Of a DNA stretch of 32,683 bases, positions 23,964 to 32,244 are shown piece by piece. Position numbers and translations under genes: made by a program. Location of the stretch: contig JANPGV010000314.1 of the NCBI GenBank assembly GCA_031424145.1, positions 1 through 32,683 on the forward strand, in the 5' to 3' direction. The stretch comes from JAENVT01 sp031424145 (GTDB lineage Bacteria; Actinomycetota; Acidimicrobiia; Acidimicrobiales; Ilumatobacteraceae). Numbering within the stretch: the stretch's first letter is position 1; each line of letters opens with the position of its first letter. The notes below the pieces were generated by a model, which had not been told where the DNA came from, made no database searches, and saw nothing but the letters and a program-made list of their open reading frames with translations.

Positions 23964-24448
23964 TTGCGGTTCATGGGGATCGATCTCGGAGACATGTATC
24001 GGGCGGCGCGCCTGCGCGTCGGGGAGCTCGCCGGCAACAGCGCGGCTGACCACGCAGTGCCGGCAACCCCGGCTTGGGACGTGCACGACGTGGTCGCCCA
24101 TCTTGCCGGCGTGATGAGCGACGTCGTCAGCGGCAACATGCAAGGTGCGGCAACTGCGCCGTGGACCGCGGCTCAAGTCGAGCGGGGCCGCGGCAAGTCC
24201 GTCGCCGAGGTGATCGACGAATGGGCAGCGGGTGCACCGGGATTTGAATCGTTCCTGTCATCACCGGCAGGTTCCAAGGTGGGATCGGCAGTCGTGGATT
24301 CGAGGTCTCCGACTTCGAACTGTTCCGCGGCCGTCTCGGACGCCGCACCCGCGACGAGGTCGCCGCGTTCGGTTGGTCAGCCGACCCCACTCCGTATCTC
24401 AACACCTTCTTCCTGTTCGGTCCCACCGATCACCCCGTAGGCCCCTAA
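23964..24448 (+). pseudogene. Decayed DinB / mycothiol-dependent isomerase-fold gene (internal deletion and frameshift)
   Basis: The first 95 or so codons read as a normal family N-terminus (MGIDLGDMYRAARLRVGELA, TPAWDVHDVVAHLAGVM with its metal histidine, VAEVIDEWAAGAPGFESFL). Near 24285-24305 this frame loses homology and the next frame over takes up the family C-terminus, GFEVSDFELFRGRLGRR and TRDEVAAFGWSADPTPYL, ending at TAA 24446-24448. About 75-80 residues that should lie between, including the E-x3-H metal pair, are missing. So an internal deletion plus a frame change has broken the gene. The unbroken first frame would give a 155- to 158-residue chimeric product of doubtful use. A sequencing error alone could not explain the missing middle. 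The intact relative at 7772-8419 is not close enough to be a recent copy. Confidence 0.8.
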
Positions 24449-24450
24449 CC

Positions 24451-24498
24451 AACTCTGTCGCTGCGAACAGGGTTGAGCATGTTGAGAACGACAGAGTT
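24451..24498. repeat. Perfect 10-base inverted repeat with 28-base loop
   Basis: AACTCTGTCG (24451-24460) and CGACAGAGTT (24489-24498) are perfect complements. The loop contains the direct repeat GTTGAG (24472-24477 and 24481-24486) around CAT. It sits between the stop of the decayed gene and the stop of the convergent phosphatase gene, where a bidirectional terminator would be expected. The loop is long and there is no T-run, so a small dispersed repeat or a protein-binding site is also possible. Confidence 0.65.
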
Positions 24499-24525
24499 CG
24501 GGGTGAAGGCGTCGCGGTGAAGGAG

Positions 24526-25311
24526 TCAGGGTGTGAGCTCGGAGATGTGGTGGTGAAGAAGGCCGTTCGATGAGACCGCCGAGTCGTTGAGGTAGGTGCG
24601 TTCGCCGAGACGGTCGGTGAAGGTCCCGCCGGCTTCCTCGACGACGACCATCACGGCGGCCAGGTCGTACGGTGCCAATCCGATGGCATCGATGGCCAAA
24701 TCCACCGCTCCTTCGGCGACCAGCATGTGCTGCCAGAAGTCGCCGAAACCGCGTGCGCGGTACGCCCTTTGTTGCAGCGCGACCAGCTTCTCCGTGAGGC
24801 CGGCGTGATCCCAACCCTCTGAAAAGGTCACGCTGACCTGAGCCTCGCCGAGCTCGGCCACGTTCGATACTCGGCACGCCTGGCCGTCGGCGAACGCGCC
24901 AAGTCCTTTCGCGGCCCACCACCGGCGACCGAACGCGGGCGCGGACACGACACCCACCACGGGACCGTGATCGACATGTGTCAGCGCGATCAGCGTGGCC
25001 CACACCGGGATCCCCCGAACGAAGTTGGAGGTGCCGTCGATCGGGTCGATGATCCATCGCCATGGAGCGTCGCCATTCCCGACAAGACCGTGTTCCTCGC
25101 CGAACAAGCCATCGTCGGGACGGCGGGCCGACACCTCGTCGGCGATTGCCGACTCCGTCTCTCGGTCTGCCTCGGTGACCTCGGTGCGGTTGGCCTTCCA
25201 ATCGAGGTTGAACGACCTTTGGCGGTAGTAGGGCAGGCTGATCCGATCTGCCATGTCGGCCAGGTCGAGGCCGAACTGCAGGTCCGCGGCGAGATCGCGG
25301 TCGATGGTCAC
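24526..25311 (-). CDS. hisN: Histidinol-phosphatase-like inositol monophosphatase family protein
   Basis: A 261-residue Mg-dependent phosphatase of the inositol monophosphatase superfamily. Motifs in order: KANRTEVTEADRETES (lithium-sensitive phosphatase signature), GLFGEEHG (69-75), the metal-binding WIIDPIDGTSNFVRGIPVW (87-104), and the C-terminal LAPYDLAAVMVVVEEAGG, where Tyr replaces the common Trp before Asp. The wording is closest to the actinobacterial HisN group, which makes histidinol from its phosphate, but myo-inositol phosphatase activity cannot be excluded. The GTG at 25309-25311 overlaps the TGA of the crotonase-family gene (GTGA). It is the last gene of the dxs / crotonase / phosphatase set. 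No other his gene is in the window. Confidence 0.88.
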   Translation of the reverse strand: MTIDRDLAADLQFGLDLADMADRISLPYYRQRSFNLDWKANRTEVTEADRETESAIADEVSARRPDDGLFGEEHGLVGNGDAPWRWIIDPIDGTSNFVRGIPVWATLIALTHVDHGPVVGVVSAPAFGRRWWAAKGLGAFADGQACRVSNVAELGEAQVSVTFSEGWDHAGLTEKLVALQQRAYRARGFGDFWQHMLVAEGAVDLAIDAIGLAPYDLAAVMVVVEEAGGTFTDRLGERTYLNDSAVSSNGLLHHHISELTP

Positions 25312-26108
25312 GGGGAGAACTCGGCCGGACGGCGCGCGCGCAGGGCGGCGTGGCCTTCGGCAGCATCCGGACCGAGGAAGTTCAGCATCTCGTATGCCAG
25401 CGATGCCTCGAAGTTGGGCAATGCCTGGCGAAGCCAATGGTTGAGCGCACGCTTGGTCAGCAGCGTGGCCTGACGCGGGCCGAGCGCCAACCGTTCGGCG
25501 ATCGCCAGTGCCTCGGGCAGCACTTGTTCCGCGGGCAGCGCTTTCGACACGAGACCGATGCGTTCAGCTTCGCGGCCGTCTATGAAATCGCTGGTCAGCA
25601 AGTAGTACTTGGCCTTGGCCATGCCACACAACAACGGCCAGATTGCTGCCGCGTGATCGCCGGCCGCCACCCCCAGACGCAAGTGGCCGTCGGTCAACTT
25701 CGCGTCCTGGTCGATGACCGAGATGTCGGCCATGAGAGCGACGGCCAACCCTGCACCGACGGCGACGCCGTTGATCGCGCTGATGATCGGCGTGTCGCAT
25801 TCGATCATCGTGCGCACGATGTCTCCCGCTTCGCGCATGACACTGATCGTTCGCTCGTAGTCGCCGACCTGTTCGGCGATCCAGTCAAGATCACCGCCCG
25901 CGCTGAACGCCTTGCCCTCCCCAGTCACCACCACCGCGCGCACCTCGGGACTGGCGTGTATGTCTACGAAGATGGTCGAGAGCTCCGAGTGCATTGCAGC
26001 GTTCGTTGCATTGAGCTTGCCCGGATTCAACAGCGTGATCAGCAACACGCCGTGCGGGCGGTGCTCGATCTGCAGGCTCGCGTACTTGTCGAAGCGATCG
26101 CCCGGCAC
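25308..26108 (-). CDS. Crotonase-superfamily protein without the hydratase catalytic glutamates
   Basis: A 266-residue protein with a full crotonase fold: VLLITLLNPGKLNATN, the CoA oxyanion motif AFSAGGDLDWI (67-77), and INGVAVGAGLAVALMADISV. The two glutamates that perform hydration in enoyl-CoA hydratase (144 and 164 in the rat enzyme) correspond here to A122 (GAGLAV) and H142 (TDGHLRLG), with the same 20-residue spacing. The following AAGDHAAAIWPLLCGMAKAKYYLLT is a known actinobacterial variant pattern. So it probably binds an acyl-CoA through the oxyanion hole but catalyses something else. The GTG at 26106-26108 is the likely start, 26 bases after the dxs stop, with a weak ribosome site. 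It is translationally coupled to the phosphatase gene after it. Confidence 0.88.
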   Translation of the reverse strand: MPGDRFDKYASLQIEHRPHGVLLITLLNPGKLNATNAAMHSELSTIFVDIHASPEVRAVVVTGEGKAFSAGGDLDWIAEQVGDYERTISVMREAGDIVRTMIECDTPIISAINGVAVGAGLAVALMADISVIDQDAKLTDGHLRLGVAAGDHAAAIWPLLCGMAKAKYYLLTSDFIDGREAERIGLVSKALPAEQVLPEALAIAERLALGPRQATLLTKRALNHWLRQALPNFEASLAYEMLNFLGPDAAEGHAALRARRPAEFSP

Positions 26109-26134
26109 AGCTGGCAGGCTAGCCCTGCCCCGCG

Positions 26135-28084
26135 TCACAGCGGATCGGTGAGGCGGCGTCGAACGGCCGAGGCGATCCCGTCGGCGTCGAGCCCGAGTTG
26201 AGCGAGGATGCGATCCGGCTTGCCCTGAGGAATGAACCTGCCCGGCAGTCCCAACACATCGACCGGCACACCGCTGTTGATCTCGTGGACCAGATCCGCG
26301 ATCGTCATCCCGATCCCGCCGTCGCGGATTCCGTCTTCGCACGTCACGACGGAACGATGGGTCGCCGCGTCGGCGATCATCGCCTGATCGAGCGGCGCGC
26401 ACGAGCGCACGTCCCAGACCGTTGCTTCGATGCCTTGATCGGCCAGCGCTGCAGCTGCCTGGCGGGCAAACGTCACCAGCTTGCCGATGGCCAGGATGCA
26501 GACCGACCCGTCGCCGCGTCGCAGCTCGCGGGCGCGCAGCCCCACACCGACTTCGTGCTCGCCGACCTGTGGAGCCGTGCCGTTCGGATAGCGGATCGCC
26601 ACTGGACCTTCGTCGGAGAGCTCGAGCGCGTCGTGCAGCATGAGCTGCAACTCCTGGGCGCTGGACGGTGCCAGCACGCGCATCCCGGGCACCTTGGCGA
26701 GCAGAGCGAGGTCGTACACGCCGTGGTGGCTCGGGCCGTTGTCGCCAGTGATCCCGGCGCGATCAAGGCAGAAGACGACGGGCAGCCGGTGCAGGGCAAC
26801 GTCATAGACGATCTGATCCCACGCCCGGTTCAAGAACGTGCTGTAGATCGCCACGACCGGGCGCAGACCGCCCATTGCCATGCCTGCTGCGCCGGTGACG
26901 GCGTGTTGTTCGGCGATGCCGACATCGAAGAAGCGGTCGGGGAAACGGGTCTGGAATGGAATGAGGCCGGTCGGGCCCGCCATGGCCGCCGTGATGGCGA
27001 CAACTCGCCGATCGGCTTCGGCCTCCTTGATGATCCCTTCGGCGAAGGCCTGTGTGTACCCGGACGGGATTGCCGGCGGTGGACCGGTGACGGGGTCGAA
27101 CACGGGCGCATCGTGCAGGTGCTTCTCGTCGTCGTCCTCCGCAGGAGAGTAACCACGACCTTTTTGGGTGAGGACGTGAACGAGGATCGGCCCTTCGGCG
27201 GACAGCTCGATCGCGTTCAGGAAGGTCCGCTCCAACTCTTCGATGTCATGGCCGTCGATCGGCCCGACGTACCTCACACCCAGTGCCTCGAAGAACGACG
27301 GCGGCTGCAGGAACTCGCGAACAGCCGCCTTGAACGCTTCAACGCCCTTCTCGGCCTGCGGCCCGACGTACGGCAACTCCCGGAGGAACTGTTCGAGCTT
27401 GCGTTGCCGCTTCACGTACACCGGGTTGAGGCGAATGTTGGTGAGGCTGTGCGAGAGGCGGTCGGTGATGCGTGCAGGCAGGCTGGGGTGATCCGCCATC
27501 GATCGATCGAGCGGGGTCGGTCCTGCGGTGAGGTTGGAGATCGTCGGCGCGTAGCTGCGACCGTTGTCGTTGAGAACGATGATGACCCGTTGACCAGAGT
27601 GGCCGATGTTGTTGAGGGCTTCGTAAGCCATGCCCCCGGTCATCGATCCGTCGCCGATCACAGCGACGATGTGGCGGCGGCGATCCGTGCCGGCGTCGCG
27701 GGCGACAGCGAGACCGTAGGCATAAGACAAGATGGTCGATGCGTGACTGTTCTCCACGAAATCGTGGACGCTTTCCTCCCGGCTGAGATACCCGGACAGG
27801 CCGCCTGCCTGGCGAAGCTGATCGAACCGATTCTGGCGGCCCGTGACGATCTTGTGCACGTAGCCCTGATGCCCGGTGTCCCACAGGATCGCATCGAGGG
27901 GCGAGTCGAAGACCCGGTGCAGAGCCAACGTCAGTTCCACAGCGCCGAGGTTTGATCCGAGGTGTCCGCCAGTCTCAGCCACAGCCTGAACCACGAAGTC
28001 GCGAATCTCTCCGGCCAAGTCATCGAGCTCGGGGTAACTGAGGGCCCGCAGGTCGGCAGGCTGACGGATTTCATGCAGCGACAT
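26135..28084 (-). CDS. dxs: 1-deoxy-D-xylulose-5-phosphate synthase
   Basis: A 649-residue thiamine-diphosphate enzyme that joins pyruvate and glyceraldehyde 3-phosphate in the first step of the methylerythritol-phosphate route to isoprenoids. Motifs: TGGHLGSNLGAVELTLALH, DTGHQGYVHKIVTGR, the cofactor-binding AVIGDGSMTGGMAYEALNN and NDNGRSYAPTISN, TQKGRGYSPAE, the E1-like DVGIAEQHAVTGAAGMAMGG and the transketolase C-terminal domain. Full length. The ATG at 28082-28084 is chosen; a GTG nine bases before it is in frame. No Shine-Dalgarno is seen, and a TATCGT hexamer at 28096-28101 on this strand could be a -10 box for a nearly leaderless message. It heads the dxs / crotonase / phosphatase set and uses the cofactor made by the thiamine operon at 15197-19236. 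Confidence 0.97.
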   Translation of the reverse strand: MSLHEIRQPADLRALSYPELDDLAGEIRDFVVQAVAETGGHLGSNLGAVELTLALHRVFDSPLDAILWDTGHQGYVHKIVTGRQNRFDQLRQAGGLSGYLSREESVHDFVENSHASTILSYAYGLAVARDAGTDRRRHIVAVIGDGSMTGGMAYEALNNIGHSGQRVIIVLNDNGRSYAPTISNLTAGPTPLDRSMADHPSLPARITDRLSHSLTNIRLNPVYVKRQRKLEQFLRELPYVGPQAEKGVEAFKAAVREFLQPPSFFEALGVRYVGPIDGHDIEELERTFLNAIELSAEGPILVHVLTQKGRGYSPAEDDDEKHLHDAPVFDPVTGPPPAIPSGYTQAFAEGIIKEAEADRRVVAITAAMAGPTGLIPFQTRFPDRFFDVGIAEQHAVTGAAGMAMGGLRPVVAIYSTFLNRAWDQIVYDVALHRLPVVFCLDRAGITGDNGPSHHGVYDLALLAKVPGMRVLAPSSAQELQLMLHDALELSDEGPVAIRYPNGTAPQVGEHEVGVGLRARELRRGDGSVCILAIGKLVTFARQAAAALADQGIEATVWDVRSCAPLDQAMIADAATHRSVVTCEDGIRDGGIGMTIADLVHEINSGVPVDVLGLPGRFIPQGKPDRILAQLGLDADGIASAVRRRLTDPL

Positions 28085-28178
28085 GACGGACACGAACGAT
28101 ACCCCTAGGCACCGAGGGGCCGGTATTCGGGCATATCCGAAGGCCCGGGCCGTTGGGTCGTGGCGTATTGTCGGATGC

Positions 28179-28184
28179 GGAGGT
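28179..28184 (+). promoter_or_regulatory. Ribosome binding site that decides the start of the ATPase-cyclase gene
   Basis: GGAGGT, five bases before the GTG at 28190, is a near-perfect site. It outweighs the longer in-frame starts at GTG 28160 and ATG 28175, the latter lying just before it. Confidence 0.65.
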
Positions 28185-28189
28185 CAAGT

Positions 28190-31100
28190 GTGGTCGACAT
28201 CGTCGGGCGAATCACCCAACGCGCCCAGCTGTCGCGGTGGTTGGCGGCCGCAATCAACGGGCAGCCGGTGGTGGTCGTCATCGACGGGCCGCCCGGCGTC
28301 GGCAAATCCACCCTGATCGAATGGCTCGTCGCCCAGGCAGGCGGCCTCGGCGTGGAGCACCGGGTGGTCACGGTGCCCGAAAGCGGTGACATCACGGCCG
28401 AGGTGCAACTCGGCGCGGCGGGAATCGATGAGCACCTGCGCGGCAGCGCACCGCGACTGCTTGTCATCGACGACGCTCATTGGCTCGACGAGACCGGCCG
28501 CCACCACGTCGAGCACCTGGCGTTTCGCCTCGGCACCGCATCGCTGACCGGCCAGTCGGCGCGCATGTGCCTCGTGGTCGTAGTTCGGGACGAGGCGATG
28601 TCGTCACCGGTCGTAAGCCGGTTGATCGACGAGCCCGTCACGCGACATCTCACCGTCTCGGCACTCGACGATCGGGAATCACGAGAGCTTGCCCGACGCA
28701 TCACGCCCGGCATCACCGATCAACGCACGATCGCCCGGCTGGTCGAGCTCAGCGGCGGCAACCCGCTGACCCTGGGCGCGCTGGCTGACGCGATCTCCGT
28801 CGGCGAAGTCCTGCCATCGCCGGCATCGACGACCGGCACGATCCCGGTCGAGGTTGCCTGGCGGGCACGTCTGGCGACCCTGTCTGAAGGTGCGTTGCGA
28901 GCAGCGATCGTGATCGCGCTCTCCCAGAACGGGATCCTGCGTGACGGTCCCGAACACGGCGACCTGCTGGCCGGCAAAGGTCGCGATGTCGAGGAGCTCC
29001 AGGCGATCGGAGCGGTCAGACGCGTTGCCGACGGAGTTACGTTCACGCACCCGCTGTTGCGCACGACCGCGCTGGATCTAGCGACCAGTGAGCTCGTCGA
29101 GGCGATCGCCGGGACAGTGCTCGACCGACTCGAGGGATCGGCCGCTGCATCGGCGAGCGCCGGCACACTGGTGCGTCTGTCGGCGACCGCCCGACGTACT
29201 GCAACCGTGCATCACCGTTTGTTGGTCGAGGCCGCGTTCGATCAAGCGATCGAGCATGCCTCGTGGTCAGCGGCCGGCGACCTGGCCGATTACATGGTCG
29301 AGACGGCCGGTGAACTGCACGACCGAGCCCTTTGGTTGGATCACCTCGGCAAGGCGCGCTTCAACGAGCTCGACCGCGACGAGGCGACGGTTCGGCTGAT
29401 TGAAGCTGGCGACGCATACGAGCAATGCGCGAAGGCGGCCGTCGACGAGACTGTTGCCAACGCCTATCTCTGCTCTCGTGCCGAGTGCCTGCTGTTGGCA
29501 CTGCGGACCGACTTCACCAGAGGTGGCGCGCGAAGGCATCCTGAGCTCGACGAGATGGTCGGCACGTTGCTGACCGACCTCAGCATCGACAGCGTTTGGC
29601 GAGCCAGAGCAGCGGCGATCCTCGCCGAGGTCGCGTATTCGGCGGCCCGCCATGACCGCCGCCAGCAGTTGGTCGATACTGCCGAGGCGCTCGCCGCCGA
29701 ATCGCGGGCGGCCGGCCTCGATGATCCGTTGACTGACATGATGGTCCACTTCGCCGCGGGCCTACATCACCTGGCCCTCCTCGATCTCGACGGCGCCACG
29801 CGAGCGTTCACCCTTTCTGAACGGGCGTCGCTCGCTCAACCCGATCCATGGTGGTTCGGCGGCAGCCTCGCCCGCCGCGCCGTCGTCGAGCTGGCGAGCG
29901 GCCTTCCGATGGAGACGGTCAGCAATGCGACCGTGTCCATCGATCGTTCGGCTCGTGTCTCGAACTGGGCCGAGCACGGCGTCGCCATGGCCGTTCGATC
30001 GGTCGCAAACACCAGGCTCGGTCGGTTCGCCGATGCCGACAACGACACCGAGTCCACCATCCTCAGCGCTCGCCGCGCCGATTCGGGTGATCCGTTCATC
30101 CTCTGCCTGCCCTCGGCGATGTGGCGGCGCGCAGCACGCGGCGATGAGCCTGGCGTCGCCGCGATCGTGACGCTGGCGCGGCAACATCAGCTGTTCATTC
30201 CGTTCGCTGAGTTCGTTGCTACAGCGCTGTTGCACAGCGTCGACGAAGCAGTCCAAGAGCTTCGTCCACGGTGGACGCCACCCAAGCGCGGGCTCGGAGC
30301 GCGCAACATCGGCTTTCACATGGCCCAGTTCGAAGGGGCGATCCTCGCCGGCGAGCTCGAGGTCGTCGACGAGATGTTCGTCGCGTTCGCGGCCGTGCAC
30401 GATGGCGATGTGCACGCGAGCTACGACTGGCCGATGGGCATTGCGTTGACGATGGCCGCCGCCGCGATCGAGCTCGGAGACAGCTCGGCCGAGTCGTGGA
30501 TCGAGCACGCCGAACAATCGGCCGCCCTCGCGGGATCCGTGCTGGAGCAGGCCATGCTCAGCGTGCATCGAGCACGCCACGCATTCATGACCGGAGGTGG
30601 TGGTCAGGACGAGCTCGATCAATCACGCATCGCCCTGGAAACGCTCGACGGTCTGGGCGCGCCGCTCCTCGCCAGGCTGCACCGCGAACGATTGACGTCC
30701 GTTGCGGGTCGGATCGGAATGCCCTCCGGAAGGATTCGAACGGTGATGTTCACGGACATCGTCGATTCGACGCGGTTGATGGCCAGCGCAGGCAATGCCG
30801 CGTGGGCCGTGATCCTCGGCGAACATCACCGCATCGTCCGGTCTGTGGTGGGCCGGTTCCGGGGCTCGATCATGACGTCGACGGGCGACGGGTTCTCGTC
30901 GTGGTTCGAGAATCCCCGCGACGCGGTCGAGGCAGCGAAGGCTCTTCATCAGGCCATCGAACATGCGGCGCTCGTGGTCCCTGGGGGAGCTGTGGCAGTC
31001 CGGGTCGGCTTGGCCAGCGGCTCAGTCTTCGACCTCGGCGGCGACGCTTCCGGGCTCGCTGTCGCCGAAGCAGCGCGGGTCATGGCCACTGCCACGACCG

Positions 31101-31237
31101 GTCAGACACACGTCTCGCAATCAGTCCTCGAGCACGGCCTCGACATCGAGCTCGGCCGATCGCTGGGACTGCACTCGTTCAAGGGCCTTCCCAAGCCGAT
31201 CGAGGTCTTTGAGCTGGCGCCACAACCTGCGACGTAG
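28190..31237 (+). CDS. Large ATPase with C-terminal class III adenylate/guanylate cyclase domain
   Basis: A 1015-residue cytoplasmic signalling protein. Residues 1-250 form a STAND/AAA-type ATPase: P-loop GPPGVGKS (33-40), Walker B LLVIDDAHWLD (90-100), and a downstream VELSGGNPLTLGAL sensor-like helix. Residues about 300-830 are helical and look like TPR-type repeats. A cyclase domain begins near 850 (RTVMFTDIVDSTRLMAS) with metal aspartates D856 and D900 (STGDGF). The transition-state pair is altered: R963 is present in VAEAARV, but the position four before it, usually Asn or His, is A959. Related proteins normally carry the cyclase first; here it is last, and there is no LuxR helix-turn-helix. 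It may make cAMP or be a cyclase-like sensor. It is divergent from dxs, with a 96- to 105-base spacer. Confidence 0.88.
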   Translation: MVDIVGRITQRAQLSRWLAAAINGQPVVVVIDGPPGVGKSTLIEWLVAQAGGLGVEHRVVTVPESGDITAEVQLGAAGIDEHLRGSAPRLLVIDDAHWLDETGRHHVEHLAFRLGTASLTGQSARMCLVVVVRDEAMSSPVVSRLIDEPVTRHLTVSALDDRESRELARRITPGITDQRTIARLVELSGGNPLTLGALADAISVGEVLPSPASTTGTIPVEVAWRARLATLSEGALRAAIVIALSQNGILRDGPEHGDLLAGKGRDVEELQAIGAVRRVADGVTFTHPLLRTTALDLATSELVEAIAGTVLDRLEGSAAASASAGTLVRLSATARRTATVHHRLLVEAAFDQAIEHASWSAAGDLADYMVETAGELHDRALWLDHLGKARFNELDRDEATVRLIEAGDAYEQCAKAAVDETVANAYLCSRAECLLLALRTDFTRGGARRHPELDEMVGTLLTDLSIDSVWRARAAAILAEVAYSAARHDRRQQLVDTAEALAAESRAAGLDDPLTDMMVHFAAGLHHLALLDLDGATRAFTLSERASLAQPDPWWFGGSLARRAVVELASGLPMETVSNATVSIDRSARVSNWAEHGVAMAVRSVANTRLGRFADADNDTESTILSARRADSGDPFILCLPSAMWRRAARGDEPGVAAIVTLARQHQLFIPFAEFVATALLHSVDEAVQELRPRWTPPKRGLGARNIGFHMAQFEGAILAGELEVVDEMFVAFAAVHDGDVHASYDWPMGIALTMAAAAIELGDSSAESWIEHAEQSAALAGSVLEQAMLSVHRARHAFMTGGGGQDELDQSRIALETLDGLGAPLLARLHRERLTSVAGRIGMPSGRIRTVMFTDIVDSTRLMASAGNAAWAVILGEHHRIVRSVVGRFRGSIMTSTGDGFSSWFENPRDAVEAAKALHQAIEHAALVVPGGAVAVRVGLASGSVFDLGGDASGLAVAEAARVMATATTGQTHVSQSVLEHGLDIELGRSLGLHSFKGLPKPIEVFELAPQPAT

Positions 31238-31302
31238 CAGTATCACCAGAACCGCTTCACGACTCTTAGTACTCGACCCCGCCACCCGAGAGGAGCCCGA
31301 TT

Positions 31303-32244
31303 GTGGGCCTGATGCCGTATCACTTGGAGAAAGGGCACTTTCTCCTGTTGCTCGAGGACACCTTGAACGAAGGGATCGAGGTGGTGGTTGACAACGACGC
31401 GGCGGTCACGTTTCCGGGTCTCGCCCGGCGCTACTCGATGCTCGAATACATGCGTGGCGTTGTCGCCAGACCATGTGACCTGCACAACGGGGAATCGGAG
31501 GTCGGGAGTTCGTTGATGTGGCCCGGATGGATGTCCGACGCCGACGTCTCGTTCGGCGCCTTTCGGGCTGTCGCAGAGGAGTGGTTCGGGTACAGGATCC
31601 GCGCCGACGGCACGCTCGACACCAAGCCACATCCCAACAAACCGACGGGGATGTGGGATGGCTACCAGGGCAACGTCGAGCGGATCATGGCCAACGTCTT
31701 CGTCCGCGCGATCGAAGTCTCATTGGGCATCGATCACGATGCGCCGGTACCCACCGCCGCACCGCCGCGCAGTTGGCCGCTGTACTTCTTCTTCAAATGT
31801 CAGCAGCCGTTCTTCGAAGGATGGGTCACGTGGCAGTGCCACAGCATCAATCGACGGGCGGCGGGTCAGGTCACGGTCATATTCGCGACACCTGGTCACA
31901 ACCACCCCGTGTCCGATCACCCGATCCCCATCGACAACAACAACGACCACAAGGACGACCTCGTGCCGACGTTGCGCAACGACGGCGAGTTCCTCGCCGA
32001 GCCTGTCAGCGCACCGGCCACCGACATCATCGGTGAGCCCCACCAAGGCGTGTGGGTCATCACCCACCGCGACCACAAGAGGCTCAACGTCTTCGACACG
32101 TCCGTTCCATCGAGCTACCTGGAGTGGGGTCCTCCGCTGTTGCCGATCATCGCCCCCGAGAACTTCTGCGACGTGGTAACCGTCCAGCCTGCCGCACGCA
32201 GCGGCGGCATCAACGAGGTCAAGCCGAGGTATGTGGCGCCATGA
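31303..32244 (+). CDS. Hypothetical protein, unknown function
   Basis: I do not recognise this 313-residue soluble protein. The GTG at 31303 is well placed, with AGGAG seven bases upstream. The sequence is rich in Trp, Phe and Pro, with no signal peptide or membrane helix: LEKGHFLLLLEDTLNEGIEVVVDND near the start, ARRYSMLEYMRGVV, a MWDGYQGNVERIMANVFVRA helix, SWPLYFFFKCQQPFFEGWVTW (a hydrophobic beta-rich core), then a His/Asp/Asn-rich loop (GHNHPVSDHPIP, DNNNDHKDD) and a beta-rich tail. The His/Asp cluster could bind metal but matches no nuclease motif I know. Its TGA overlaps the ATG of the next gene (ATGA). The two are probably co-made. It lies 65 bases after the cyclase gene on the same strand. 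Confidence 0.75.
   Translation: MGLMPYHLEKGHFLLLLEDTLNEGIEVVVDNDAAVTFPGLARRYSMLEYMRGVVARPCDLHNGESEVGSSLMWPGWMSDADVSFGAFRAVAEEWFGYRIRADGTLDTKPHPNKPTGMWDGYQGNVERIMANVFVRAIEVSLGIDHDAPVPTAAPPRSWPLYFFFKCQQPFFEGWVTWQCHSINRRAAGQVTVIFATPGHNHPVSDHPIPIDNNNDHKDDLVPTLRNDGEFLAEPVSAPATDIIGEPHQGVWVITHRDHKRLNVFDTSVPSSYLEWGPPLLPIIAPENFCDVVTVQPAARSGGINEVKPRYVAP

Noticed and set aside
26198..27955. A 585-codon plus-strand open frame opposite dxs
   Set aside because: It is the mirror of the strongly conserved dxs coding frame and encodes a charged low-complexity product.
31909..31935. HNHP and nearby histidines in the 313-residue unknown suggested an HNH nuclease
   Set aside because: The spacing and flanking residues do not form the HNH beta-beta-alpha motif, and no second half of the motif is present.
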